DNA from: Neoaquamicrobium microcysteis
Lineage (GTDB): Bacteria; Pseudomonadota; Alphaproteobacteria; Rhizobiales; Rhizobiaceae
Assembly (NCBI RefSeq): GCF_008180155.1
Contig: NZ_VSZS01000068.1
Coordinates: 248,001-312,000 of the forward strand
Reading direction: 5' to 3'
DNA length: 64,000 bases
Of this stretch, positions 8,588 to 17,401 are shown in pieces. Position 1 is the stretch's first letter. The number at the start of each line of letters is the position of its first letter. The position numbers were made by a program, and so were the translations under genes. The notes under the pieces are model-generated. The model made no database searches. It saw only the letters and a list, made by a program, of their open reading frames with translations, and was not told the DNA's origin.

Positions 8588-9552
8588 GGTCTTGCCCATG
8601 CTTCTACCCGTTCTGCGTTCTTCGAAACCCACTCCTCGGCAAACTCCTGCGGATCGCGCCGTTCGACCTGAAGGGCGTAACTCATCGCGATCGCTTCCTC
8701 CGGCTCGAAGGCGACCCTCTCCAGAAACGCGGCCAGGTCGGGATGCCTGCTGCGAAGCGAGGAGGCGTAGGCGATATGATAGTGGGCCGCATCCCACGCC
8801 ACCGTCGCGCTCGACTTCGACAGCCAGGCCGGATCGTCGGAGGGCAGCACGATGTTCCATTTGGCGGGATCGTATGGCGGTTCCGTCAGGCGCACGATGT
8901 CGTGCAGTTCGAACACAGCGTGGGGGGCGTAGCACGCGAATACCAATGGCTTGTCCGTTGCCTGCGCCGCATCCACCGCCGCCATGCCCACATCCTCAGG
9001 CATCTCAAGCAGCGTCAGTTGCTTCGCATATCCGTAGCTGTTGGCGCGCACCCGCTCGATGCCTGTCGACGACCACGTCTGCGCGCCGATCCACATCTCG
9101 CCCCGGCCGTCGCCGTCGGTGTCCAGCGCAGCGGTCTTCTGCGGGTCGCTGAGGTCGGATATGTCCTTGATGCCGTATATGTCGGCGGCGTTGCGGGTCG
9201 CACAGATGCCTTGCCACGCCGGCACGCCGATGGGGCTTATCGCAACCGATCCCGCACCCGTCACGTAGCGCTCAACGAGGTTGTCGAGGTTGGGCAGCCA
9301 GACCTCGGGATGGATATCGACCTTGCCGGAATCCAGCCCCGCAAATGCAATAAGCGTTCCCATCTCGACAGCATCGGCCTCAAGCCCGAACTGCTTGTCG
9401 ATTGCTACCTTCAGAATATGCGCCGTGGCCTGCCCCGACGACCAGTTCGGCATCGCGATGACGAGATCGGCGGTTCGCCCGGGCATAGCGGCGAAAGCGG
9501 ATAGCGACATGGCCAGCGCAACTGGGCCAAGCAGCCGCAAGATACGTCCCAT
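8584..9552 (-). CDS. Glycine betaine/choline-type ABC substrate-binding protein (OpuAC family)
   Basis: A 322-residue exported binding protein. The signal peptide (about residues 1-27, LALSLSA-type core ending GRTA) is followed by 'DLVIAMPNWSSGQATAHILKVAIDKQFG', the start of the OpuAC/ProX fold, and by aromatic residues typical of the quaternary-amine box. ATG 9552 has GGGAG 8 bases upstream; the in-frame TTG at 9558 is less likely. No permease or ATPase gene adjoins it, so it is an orphan component here. It must work with a membrane complex encoded elsewhere or serve another role. Confidence 0.85.
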   Translation of the reverse strand: MGRILRLLGPVALAMSLSAFAAMPGRTADLVIAMPNWSSGQATAHILKVAIDKQFGLEADAVEMGTLIAFAGLDSGKVDIHPEVWLPNLDNLVERYVTGAGSVAISPIGVPAWQGICATRNAADIYGIKDISDLSDPQKTAALDTDGDGRGEMWIGAQTWSSTGIERVRANSYGYAKQLTLLEMPEDVGMAAVDAAQATDKPLVFACYAPHAVFELHDIVRLTEPPYDPAKWNIVLPSDDPAWLSKSSATVAWDAAHYHIAYASSLRSRHPDLAAFLERVAFEPEEAIAMSYALQVERRDPQEFAEEWVSKNAERVEAWARP

Positions 9553-9696
9553 CGGCAAGCTCCCGACGTCATCGCACTGGTCGTTTTCTTTGCTGCCCGA
9601 AGTCTAGTTGCGCCGAAACCAAAGTCATTGGCGCTCAGTCCCGCGCGTTGGCAGCGTGTCCGAATTGCCGGGCTGATCGCCCTGCCAGCGCCTGCG

Positions 9697-10977
9697 TCAA
9701 TCGACCGTTTCTTCCAGCAGCTGACCTTGTTGCCGCAGTTGCTCCAGCACGCGCGCAAGCTGCACGGGGTAGTCGTCGGTGAACGTCCAGTAGGCGACGC
9801 CGGAGGGTGTGACATCGCGATGAAGCCCCCGGTCGCCCGGTCCCAGATGATAGAGCAGGGTTATGAGCACATCGCTGCTGACCCACGGGTCGTCGTACCA
9901 GAAGGTGTGCGACCGGGCCGACAGGCCGGGGATGTTTTCCGGTCTCACGCGCAGCACCTCGAAGCCGTAGTTCCGCGCGCCGTCCAGCAGCCACCTGGTT
10001 TCTTCCGGGCCCAGTTCCCGCATGTCCGGCCGGCCGGCGCGCGACGCGCGATTTATAGCCTGCGACAGCCGCAGCGCGCTGTCGTTGAGGTTGACCGAGA
10101 CTGTGATCCTTCGCGCAAGAGACGCATAGTCGCGCATCTCCGCGACGAAAGTTGCGAAGTCGGCATCGGGTGCCGCGTGATAGACCTCGCCGAGGCGCAC
10201 CGCATCCATCTGCTGTGCGCCGGCCTGCCCCGCCAGCGCCAGCGCACTGCTGCCCACCGTGCCGCCGGCGCTGTAGGTGAAGACGTCGACGTGCGATGCA
10301 CCGGTATGCTGAGAGAGAAGCTCTACCAGCTTGAGCAACTGCGGCGCAGCACCGAAGGCGGTGACCATGTCGCGCGAATAGCGCAGGAAATTTTCGGCCG
10401 TCGGCCACGCAAACAGGACCACCACCGCATTGCGGCCCGTGAAATGGTAGAGTTGCGCTGCCTGCCCGGCGGCACGCTCCACGGTGGTGTTGGCACCGTG
10501 CACATAGACGATGACATCGCTGTCTGCGCCGCGCAGGCGCGCTTCCTCTATGCTGCGGAACCACGCCGCCGCATCGGGCGTGAGCGGCTGGGCGGGGTCG
10601 ACGCTCGCGATCTCTCTAAGGTTATCGAGGTGCAGAAACGGCCGACGGTCGTCGCCCGCGCCGGTCGACCAGGCATATATCTTGTCCCAGGTCGTCCCCT
10701 CCTCGCCGATCCGGATCGTCGCTTCTCCCAGATGCAGGTCGCGACCGGGCACTATCGCGTAGATGCGATCTTCGAGTGGGCCGACGCCGAGGCGGTTCGT
10801 GGCATAGAAGAGAGAAATCTCAGACTCGGTAGCGTGCGCCTGGTTGGTCGCGAACACGCTGGTACGGTCGTCGAGAAAAATGGCCGGGGCCGGCATGAGC
10901 CGCATCGGCGGTTGATGAAAGGAAAAGGCCACCACTACGCCGATGACCAGAAGCAGGGCGATGACGACATAGCGCAA
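9697..10977 (-). CDS. Alpha/beta hydrolase, DUF900 type, membrane-anchored
   Basis: A 426-residue protein with one N-terminal membrane segment (MRYVVIALLLVIGVVVAF) and a large outside domain. The region 'FYATNRLGVG' and the later 'DVIVYVHGANTTVERAAGQAAQLYHF' followed by 'VDVFTYSAGGTVGS' (nucleophile Ser in Y-S-A-G-G) are characteristic of DUF900/COG4782 esterase-like proteins. It is followed 21 bases before its ATG by the stop of the convergent-direction neighbour? No such convergent gene exists: the neighbour at 10999-11748 lies upstream on the same strand and ends 21 bases before this start, so the two probably form one transcript. The substrate is not predictable. Confidence 0.78.
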   Translation of the reverse strand: MRYVVIALLLVIGVVVAFSFHQPPMRLMPAPAIFLDDRTSVFATNQAHATESEISLFYATNRLGVGPLEDRIYAIVPGRDLHLGEATIRIGEEGTTWDKIYAWSTGAGDDRRPFLHLDNLREIASVDPAQPLTPDAAAWFRSIEEARLRGADSDVIVYVHGANTTVERAAGQAAQLYHFTGRNAVVVLFAWPTAENFLRYSRDMVTAFGAAPQLLKLVELLSQHTGASHVDVFTYSAGGTVGSSALALAGQAGAQQMDAVRLGEVYHAAPDADFATFVAEMRDYASLARRITVSVNLNDSALRLSQAINRASRAGRPDMRELGPEETRWLLDGARNYGFEVLRVRPENIPGLSARSHTFWYDDPWVSSDVLITLLYHLGPGDRGLHRDVTPSGVAYWTFTDDYPVQLARVLEQLRQQGQLLEETVD

Positions 10978-10998
10978 TGTCCCCTCCCCTGCTCGCCG

Positions 10999-11748
10999 TC
11001 AGTTCTCGAACGCGCGATTGAACAGTTCACGCATCGTAAGTCCATGGTCGAAGCGGCCTTCGCGCAGGAAATTCACCACCTGGGCGACGACGAGCGGGTT
11101 GTTCATCATGAAGGTGTGGGATGTCGGCAGCACGATGTGGTCGGCCATGCCTTCCAGCTTCGTACTCTCCACCGACACCTTCCCGTCGTTGGGCCCGTCG
11201 AACACCCGCGACAATACCGGATTGACCGACCTGTCGCCGGCGACGATGCCGAGATCGAAATCAGCGGGGCCGAGCGTGTTCGGGACACTGCCCGGGCCGG
11301 TGCCGAGCTTCATGCCGGTCGGTCCGGTGACGAGTTCGAAGAGCGCCAGATCGCCGAACGCATCGACGATCTCCGATCCTTTGTTGGGCGGGCCCAGCAT
11401 GACGACGCGACCGAGATTGCCGGGCCGGTGCTCGTGCAGCCAGGCCCGGACGAGAATGCCGCCAAGCGAGTGGGTGACGAAGTGAACCTTGCCGGCATCG
11501 CCGCACCGGGCGACGGAGTTGTCGACATGCGCCATCAACAGGTCGATCGGCGTATCGGTGGACGAGTAGCCTTCGTTAACGACCTGGAAGTCGAACGTCT
11601 CCAGCACCTCCTCCATCAGCAGAAGGGACGACGTGCCGCGTCCGAGCCCGTGGAGCAGCACGACGCAATCGCGCGCAGCAGCGACCGATGGCCAAAGCGC
11701 TAGCATGAAGGCAATGAGAAGCCAGATACTCGGGCAAGGGCGGCTCAA
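10999..11748 (-). CDS. Exported lipase/esterase-like alpha/beta hydrolase
   Basis: A 249-residue protein. The signal peptide [19 protein letters not shown] precedes '[23 protein letters not shown]' (oxyanion loop) and '[17 protein letters not shown]' (nucleophile Ser in H-S-L-G-G). The catalytic His probably lies in '[11 protein letters not shown]'. The pattern resembles PGAP1-like/LipA-type triacylglycerol lipases. I choose the TTG at 11748 because it overlaps the TGA stop of the upstream glycine-zipper gene (TTGA) and gives a complete signal peptide. The only ATG nearby (11706) would cut the signal peptide in half. Confidence 0.78.
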   Translation of the reverse strand: MSRPCPSIWLLIAFMLALWPSVAAARDCVVLLHGLGRGTSSLLLMEEVLETFDFQVVNEGYSSTDTPIDLLMAHVDNSVARCGDAGKVHFVTHSLGGILVRAWLHEHRPGNLGRVVMLGPPNKGSEIVDAFGDLALFELVTGPTGMKLGTGPGSVPNTLGPADFDLGIVAGDRSVNPVLSRVFDGPNDGKVSVESTKLEGMADHIVLPTSHTFMMNNPLVVAQVVNFLREGRFDHGLTMRELFNRAFEN

Positions 11749-11993
11749 CAGCGCGCCGTGTAGATTTGCCCTGTGCGGGGATTGCGGTATTCGCAATAGC
11801 CGTTGCGCATATTGCGAACGAGCAGCCCGCCCGCGGCGCCGATCGCGGCGCCGGTGGCCGCCGCCTCGGTGGTGCCGCCCACGGCAGCACCCGTTGTCGC
11901 ACCGATGGCGGTGCCGGCCGCGATGTCCCTTTCGGTCGTCGTGCAGCCGGCCAGTGCCGCGACCACAAGCAATGCCAGAGCGAGGTTCTTCAT
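11745..11993 (-). CDS. Glycine-zipper lipoprotein
   Basis: An 82-residue protein. The lipoprotein signal [14 protein letters not shown] places the lipidated Cys at about residue 17. A glycine/alanine-rich double zipper (about residues 25-60) follows, then a C-terminal tail '[19 protein letters not shown]' with two Cys. Glycine-zipper segments of this kind associate with membranes or form helical packing in the outer membrane. It resembles the protein at 13657-13914 in order of elements and in the Cys-ending tail. Its stop overlaps the start of the lipase gene, so it is the first gene of the hydrolase operon. Confidence 0.8.
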   Translation of the reverse strand: MKNLALALLVVAALAGCTTTERDIAAGTAIGATTGAAVGGTTEAAATGAAIGAAGGLLVRNMRNGYCEYRNPRTGQIYTARC

Positions 11994-12085
11994 CACCGTT
12001 CCATCACGACCGAGTTCTGCATGGCTGAACCAGTCTAGCGCCTCCGACCCATGCAGTGATGAGCGCGAAATCCCGGCACTGGTCG

Positions 12086-13570
12086 TCACGTCCCATTTGT
12101 CGGGACGGCCTGTTCGGGGTTCCGACCAAACATGCGGATGCCGAATAGGGCCGCGAGAATGGGCAGCAGGGGGCTGGTGAAGTTGAACACCGCGTAGGGC
12201 AGGTATTCGAAGGTGGAGACGCCTAGCGTGGCAGCCATATACGCGCCGCAGCTGTTCCACGGGACGAGGGCGGAGGTCGGCGTCGCCGAAGCACCGATTG
12301 ATCGCGACAGCACCACCTCGGCCAGGCCGCGTTGCCGGAACGCGCCCTTGAACATGCGCCCGGGAAGCACGACCGCCAGATACTGGTCAGCAGTCGCGAC
12401 ATTGGTGACGATGACTGCACCGACGAGCGAGGAAACCAGCGCGGTCGTTGTCCGGGCCGCCGCGATGATAGGCCCTACCAGCCTGTCCAGCATGCCCGTT
12501 CTCTCGATGACGCCACCGAACGCGAAAGCGGTTATCACCAGCCAGATCGTGTTCAGCATGCTGCTCATTCCGCCGCGCGAAGCGAGCACATCAAGCGCCG
12601 GGATGCCTGTCGATGCGGTGTAGCCGCTGGCAAGCGCCAGCCAAACGCCCTTGATGAGCGCCAGCGCGGTGGGGACGGATTCGTCAGCCGCGGCGAACAC
12701 CAGCACGCGCTCGGGCGAAAGGATGACGGCCATCAGGCCGCCGACCAGCGCGCCGATGAATATGGTGGTGAAGGGCGGCAGCTTGAACAGCGCCAGCACG
12801 ATGACGACAAGCAAGGGGAGGAACAGCCATGGCGTGATATGGAAAGCGCCGACGATCGCCTGTTCCTTCGCAGACGAATCGACCTCGTTGGCCGCCTGCC
12901 CGAAAAACCAGAACACGAAGAGCGCCGCCCCAAGGGCTATCGCCGAGGTCAGCGCCGTCTCGCGGATGTGGTCGTAGAAATCCGCCGACGCCGCGCCGGC
13001 TGCAAGGTGGGTCGAGCTCGACAGGGGTGACGTGGTGTCGCCGAAATAGGCACCGGATATGATTGCCGCAGCCGCGATCGCGGGGTCGAGATCCATGTTG
13101 ACGGCAATGCCCATCAGGCCGATGCCGATGGTGCCGACCACCGTCCATGAACTGCCGATGCCGACGGAAACCGCCGCGCAGAGTGCTGCCGCCGTGACGT
13201 AGAAGTAGTTGGGGTCCAGCACCTTCATGCCGTAGTAGACCATCGCCATGAGCGTGCCGCTCAGTGCCCACGTCCCGATTAGCGCGCCGACCGCGAACAG
13301 GATGAAAATCGCCCCCATGCCGGAGCCGACGCTTCCGATGGCGGCGTCGCTGAGCGACTGAAGGCTGAAACCTCGCCGTCTCGCGACGAAGACGGCGATC
13401 ATCGTCGCAACGACGAGAGCCACCTGGTTGGGGCCGGAGGATCCGGCGTCTCCGAACAGATAGTAGGAAAGCGCAACGAGCAGGATCAGGCTCAACGCCG
13501 GAACGAGGGCCTCGACGAGCGAAAGCTGCTTCGGCTCAGGCGTTTCGACCGGCTCATTCGTTTCGACCAC
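12086..13570 (-). CDS. nhaC: Na+/H+ antiporter, NhaC family
   Basis: A 494-residue inner-membrane protein with about eleven membrane segments. Family markers include 'GSGMGAIFILFAVGALIGTWALSGT', 'GIGSSWTVVGTIGIGLMGIA', 'GAYFGDTTSPLSSSTHLA' and 'NVATADQYLAVVLPGRMF', which belong to the NhaC/IT superfamily. It exchanges sodium for protons and supports pH and salt homeostasis. The start is GTG 13570, with GAGG about 8 bases upstream; there is no in-frame ATG before the second membrane segment. It is flanked on both sides, on the same strand, by small glycine-zipper lipoproteins. Confidence 0.9.
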   Translation of the reverse strand: MVETNEPVETPEPKQLSLVEALVPALSLILLVALSYYLFGDAGSSGPNQVALVVATMIAVFVARRRGFSLQSLSDAAIGSVGSGMGAIFILFAVGALIGTWALSGTLMAMVYYGMKVLDPNYFYVTAAALCAAVSVGIGSSWTVVGTIGIGLMGIAVNMDLDPAIAAAAIISGAYFGDTTSPLSSSTHLAAGAASADFYDHIRETALTSAIALGAALFVFWFFGQAANEVDSSAKEQAIVGAFHITPWLFLPLLVVIVLALFKLPPFTTIFIGALVGGLMAVILSPERVLVFAAADESVPTALALIKGVWLALASGYTASTGIPALDVLASRGGMSSMLNTIWLVITAFAFGGVIERTGMLDRLVGPIIAAARTTTALVSSLVGAVIVTNVATADQYLAVVLPGRMFKGAFRQRGLAEVVLSRSIGASATPTSALVPWNSCGAYMAATLGVSTFEYLPYAVFNFTSPLLPILAALFGIRMFGRNPEQAVPTNGT

Positions 13571-13656
13571 TGGGCGACCTCGCGAAATTGCCGACCGGCA
13601 GCCCGGCCGACCCCGGCACGTGATATCCCTTCAAGGTCGGCCGCGACTTGTCCGCC

Positions 13657-13914
13657 TCAGCAGCGCACCTGGACAGGCCGTCCGTAGCGGTCCCGTCCCC
13701 AGCACTCGCGAGGTGCGGTCGCGGCCCCGACGACCGCTCCGGTCGCGCCGCCGACGGCTGTACCGACCAGCGCGCCGCGGCTGCCGCCGGTCAGCCCGCC
13801 GATGACGGCGCCGGTGCCGGCTCCCGCAAGCGCGCCGCCTGCGGTCCGCTGTTCGGTAGACGTACATGCGGCAGCCGAAAGTCCGACAAGTGCCGCGAAA
13901 ACTATCCTGAGCAT
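13657..13914 (-). CDS. Glycine-zipper lipoprotein
   Basis: An 85-residue protein with lipoprotein signal 'MLRIVFAALVGLSAAAC' (lipidated Cys17). A long G/A-rich zipper region (about residues 25-68) with repeated G-x3-G spacing follows, and a tail 'RECWGRDRYGRPVQVRC' with two Cys. ATG 13914 has a near-consensus AGGAGG 7 bases upstream, suggesting high expression. It is similar in plan to the lipoprotein at 11745-11993, and nhaC lies between the two. A duplication is likely. Confidence 0.8.
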   Translation of the reverse strand: MLRIVFAALVGLSAAACTSTEQRTAGGALAGAGTGAVIGGLTGGSRGALVGTAVGGATGAVVGAATAPRECWGRDRYGRPVQVRC

Positions 13915-14060
13915 CCCGTTCCTCCTGCGGCAATCGCCGCGTCTCGTCCGGAGGTGAATTGCTAGCAGATAAATCGGGCCGGGTGATTGGCTGGCAGTCC
14001 CCGAGATGCGCCGGGCGTCCTGCAGGCGCGGCAAACAGCAGGAAGTGAGCTTTCCGGAGC

Positions 14061-14771
14061 TCAGCCGAGCTTGAGGCCGAGATAGCGTTCGAGGGTAGGT
14101 CCGTCGCGCAGCAGGTCCGCGGAGGGTGCGCGGTGCGCTACCATCCCGCGCTCGAGGATGACGGCTTCCTGTGTCAGCCGCAGCGCCACTTCGGCGTGCT
14201 GCTCGACGAGGATGATGGCGACGCCTTCGTCCTGCGTCATCTTCTTTACCGCCGCGGTCAGTTCCTCGATGATGATGGGGGCAAGGCCCTCGAACGGCTC
14301 GTCCAGAAGCAGCACGGAAGGGTTGGTCATGAGGGTGCGGGCCAGCGCCAGCATCTGCTGCTCGCCGCCGGAGAGCTGGTTTCCCATGTTGGCCCGCCGC
14401 TCCCGCAGCCTCGGAAACAGGGCATAGATCGACGTCACGTCCCAGCGGCCGGGCCGGGCTGCGACACCCAGATTTTCCTCGACGCTGAGAGAAGGGAATA
14501 TCTCCCGCTCCTGCGGCACCCAGCCCAGCCCCAGCCGCGCCCGCTTGTGCGGTGCGACGCGCGAGATGTCATTTGCCGCGAGCCGTACGGCACCGCGCGA
14601 AATGCCGACGAATCCCATCGCGGTGAGCAGCAGCGTCGTCTTGCCCACACCGTTGCGGCCGAGCAGTGCGAGGCTGCCGTTGGCAGGCAGGGACAGCGAC
14701 ACACCGTCCAGCACCACGGCCTCGCCATAGCCCGATCGCACCTCGTGGAACTCGAGCAACGCGTCAGGCAT
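14061..14771 (-). CDS. livF: Branched-chain-type ABC importer, ATP-binding protein LivF
   Basis: A 236-residue cytosolic ATPase. Walker A 'GRNGVGKTT' (about residues 34-42), the signature 'LSGGEQQMLALARTL', Walker B 'VLLLDEP' and the switch His in 'IILVEQHAE' are all intact. It ends with the LivF-type tail 'ERYLGLKLG'. The start ATG 14771 overlaps the stop of livG by 8 bases. It is the last gene of the livK-H-M-G-F order, the standard arrangement for hydrophobic amino acid and aromatic acid importers. Confidence 0.93.
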   Translation of the reverse strand: MPDALLEFHEVRSGYGEAVVLDGVSLSLPANGSLALLGRNGVGKTTLLLTAMGFVGISRGAVRLAANDISRVAPHKRARLGLGWVPQEREIFPSLSVEENLGVAARPGRWDVTSIYALFPRLRERRANMGNQLSGGEQQMLALARTLMTNPSVLLLDEPFEGLAPIIIEELTAAVKKMTQDEGVAIILVEQHAEVALRLTQEAVILERGMVAHRAPSADLLRDGPTLERYLGLKLG

Positions 14772-15522
14772 GACCGGCTCCGCCCAGATAGACTTCGCGA
14801 ACGCGCGGGTCGGTGCGCACTGTCTCGGGGTCTGCTTCCAGCAGCACGCCGCCCGCCACCAGAACGACGATGCGGGTTGCGAAGCGGAAGACGATGTCCA
14901 TGTCATGCTCGATGAAAAGCACGGATATGTCCTGCGGCAGTGCCGATATCACGTCGAAGAGCACCGCGCTCTCGTCCTTGGGGACGCCGGCGGCAGGCTC
15001 GTCGAGCAGGAGCACGCGGGGCCTGGTGGCGAGCGCCAGCGCGATCTCCAGCAGCCGCTGCTGCCCGTATGGCAGGGTGCGTGTCGTGCGGGTGGCGACG
15101 TCGCCCAGGCCCAGTTGCGTGAGGATGGCGAAGCTCTCGTCGATGGCTTCTTCATGGGCGAACAGCCCGCGCCAGAACTGGCCGGCCGTGCGCTGCCGCT
15201 CGCAGACGGCGAGCGTCACCGCCTCCAGCGGCGTCAGGTCGGGGAACAGCGTGTTGATCTGGAATGTGCGGGTAAGGCCGCGCCGCACGCGCGTGGCTGC
15301 TGGTGTGGCGGTGATGTCCTCCCCCTCCAGAGAGATCGTGCCCGAATCCGGCTTGAGCTGTCCGGTGATGAGGTTGATGAGCGTCGTCTTGCCGGCGCCG
15401 TTGGGCCCGATCAGCGCGTGGCGGCATCCGCGCGGCAGCGAAAGCGATACGTCGCGCGCCACCTCGAGCGAGCCGAACCTTTTCCGCAGCGCGTCCGTGC
15501 GCAGCACTATGGGTTCGCTCAT
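14764..15522 (-). CDS. livG: Branched-chain-type ABC importer, ATP-binding protein LivG
   Basis: A 252-residue ATPase with Walker A 'GPNGAGKTT', a Q-loop region 'RTFQINTLFPDLTPLEAV' and the signature 'LPYGQQRLLEIALAL'. The signature deviates from LSGGQ in the way usual for LivG. Walker B is 'VLLLDEP' and the H-loop 'LFIEHDMDIVF'. The start ATG 15522 overlaps the livM stop (ATGA). Paired with LivF it forms the heterodimeric motor. Confidence 0.93.
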   Translation of the reverse strand: MSEPIVLRTDALRKRFGSLEVARDVSLSLPRGCRHALIGPNGAGKTTLINLITGQLKPDSGTISLEGEDITATPAATRVRRGLTRTFQINTLFPDLTPLEAVTLAVCERQRTAGQFWRGLFAHEEAIDESFAILTQLGLGDVATRTTRTLPYGQQRLLEIALALATRPRVLLLDEPAAGVPKDESAVLFDVISALPQDISVLFIEHDMDIVFRFATRIVVLVAGGVLLEADPETVRTDPRVREVYLGGAGHA

Positions 15523-16514
15523 CGGCCGCTCCAACGCGATGCAAGCGCGGAGAGGCCGCCGAGGATGCCCTTGGGCATCACGAGCACGACGACCATCAGC
15601 AGCAGGCCGATCCAGAAATACCAGTACTGCGGATTGACGCCCGAGAGCTGGTCGCGTGCGATGAGGAAGATCGCCGCGCCGACGATCGCGCCATAAAGCC
15701 GGCCGGTGCCGCCCAGAATGAGCATGACGACAACGTCTGCGGAACGCTGGAAGCTCAGCGCATCGAGCGCGACCACATTGGTGGTCTGGGCCATCAGCGC
15801 TCCAGCGAGCCCCGCGATGGCTGCCGAAATGGTGTAAATTTTTTGCAGGTGCCCACGATAGTCCGACCCGATGGCAGGCATGCGCCTCACGTTCTCGCGT
15901 ACGCCGCGAAGCGCAAGCCCGAAGGAAGAATTGACGATCCGGCGGCTGACGAGGAAGCAGACGAAGAGCGCTGCCAGTGAGTACGAATAAGCGGTGTAGC
16001 CCCACAGGTCGAAGCGGAAATAGTTGAAGATCGGCCAGGTGCGAATGCCGCGCAGGCCGTCCGTGCCGCCCGTCAGCCACGACATGGAGTTTGCAAGCTC
16101 ATAGGTGAGCAGGCCCAGGCCGAGCGTTATCATGATGAGCGCCAGATGCTGGACGCGCACGATCATGAAACTGACGACGAAGCCTACCAGCCCGGCAAAG
16201 GCCGCTGCCAAAAGCAGGCCGCTGAGCGGCTCGCCCCATCCATAGACGCTGATGAGGCCGGCGGCATAGGCGCCCAGCCCGAAGAACATGGCATGGCCGA
16301 GCGTGACGATGCCGGCATAGCCGAGGATGAGATCGACGGAGATTGCGAACAGGGCTGCGATGGCGATCTGGCTTGCCAGCGTCAGATAGGTCGGGAAGAA
16401 GAAGAACGGCAGCAGCAGCGCCAGCCAGAACACCACCTCCAGCGGCGACCAGCGGCTTTGTCGCCGGAGCCAACCCTGAGCATCGAAAGGCGCGTTTGCC
16501 GTCACGTCACTCAT
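15519..16514 (-). CDS. livM: Branched-chain-type ABC importer, permease LivM
   Basis: A 331-residue inner-membrane protein with an N-terminal cytosolic stretch (about 25 residues) and about nine or ten membrane segments. 'ILGYAGIVTLGHAMFFGLGAYAAGL' near the N-terminus and 'GLALRGVRENVRRMPAIG', the coupling helix facing the ATPases, are LivM hallmarks. Its start lies 4 bases from the livH stop. Together with LivH it forms the channel. Confidence 0.92.
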   Translation of the reverse strand: MSDVTANAPFDAQGWLRRQSRWSPLEVVFWLALLLPFFFFPTYLTLASQIAIAALFAISVDLILGYAGIVTLGHAMFFGLGAYAAGLISVYGWGEPLSGLLLAAAFAGLVGFVVSFMIVRVQHLALIMITLGLGLLTYELANSMSWLTGGTDGLRGIRTWPIFNYFRFDLWGYTAYSYSLAALFVCFLVSRRIVNSSFGLALRGVRENVRRMPAIGSDYRGHLQKIYTISAAIAGLAGALMAQTTNVVALDALSFQRSADVVVMLILGGTGRLYGAIVGAAIFLIARDQLSGVNPQYWYFWIGLLLMVVVLVMPKGILGGLSALASRWSGR

Positions 16515-16518
16515 CCGG

Positions 16519-17394
16519 TCACCGCTTTCCGAACAGGCCGAGCGGCTTGACGAACAGGATGGCCACCAGCAGCAGATAGATGAGGAAGGAGCCGATCTCC
16601 GGCATGAAATATTTGCCGGCCACGTCTCCGATGCCGAGAAGGGCGGCACCCGCGAAGGAACCCGCGATGGAGCCAAGCCCGCCTACGGCCACCACGATCA
16701 AAACGTAGACGAGGAAGTGGAAGCCGAAGGCCGGGTCGAGACCGACGATCTCGATCGCCAGCGCGCCGCCCAGCCCCGCAAGCCCGCTGCCCAGCGCAAA
16801 GGTGATGGCGAAAATGCGCTCGACATCGAGGCCCAGCCCCTGCGCCACGCGCTGGTTATCGACCGCAGCGCGGATCTGCGCGCCCAGCCGCGTACGCTCC
16901 AGCCCGAAGACGAGAACAGCGGTCACCGCCAGCGCGACAACGATGAGGAAGATGCGATAGACGCCCAGGCGCAGCCCGAACACCTCGACGGATCCACGCA
17001 GCCACGACGGCAGGATGATGACCTGCTGCACGGTGCCGAACGCATATGTTGCAATCGCCGCCGCGACGAACACGACGCCGATGGTGAACAGTACCTGATT
17101 GAGCTCACCTGCCTTGTAGAGCCGGCGAAACAGCGTGCGCTCGAACACCACGCTGACCAGTGCCGCCCCCAGAAACGCCGCGGGCAGCGCGAGCAGGAAA
17201 GGCAGCCCGAGCTGGCGCATCGTCAACACGGCGATGTAGCCGCCAAGCATGCCAAATGCACCGTGCGCGAGGTTGATGAAATTCATCAACCCCAGCGTCA
17301 CCGACAGGCCCACCGACAGGACGAACAGAAGCATCCCGAAGGCGAACCCGTCGAAGAGGACGATGGCGATCTGGTTGACCACGATCGGAATCAC
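16519..17394 (-). CDS. livH: Branched-chain-type ABC importer, permease LivH
   Basis: A 291-residue inner-membrane protein. 'LSVTLGLMNFINLAHGAFGMLGGYIA' and the coupling segment 'RAAVDNQRVAQGLGLDV' mark LivH. The start codon is GTG 17394, 8 bases after the livK stop. Unlike three other substrate-binding-protein genes in the window, no stem-loop fits in the gap between livK and livH. Confidence 0.92.
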   Translation of the reverse strand: MIPIVVNQIAIVLFDGFAFGMLLFVLSVGLSVTLGLMNFINLAHGAFGMLGGYIAVLTMRQLGLPFLLALPAAFLGAALVSVVFERTLFRRLYKAGELNQVLFTIGVVFVAAAIATYAFGTVQQVIILPSWLRGSVEVFGLRLGVYRIFLIVVALAVTAVLVFGLERTRLGAQIRAAVDNQRVAQGLGLDVERIFAITFALGSGLAGLGGALAIEIVGLDPAFGFHFLVYVLIVVAVGGLGSIAGSFAGAALLGIGDVAGKYFMPEIGSFLIYLLLVAILFVKPLGLFGKR

Positions 17395-17401
17395 GCCTGT
17401 G

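Noticed and set aside
9628-11703. 691-residue plus-strand open frame
   Set aside because: It lies opposite the DUF900 and lipase genes, has charge-rich low-complexity translation and no ribosome site; it reflects codon bias of the real genes.
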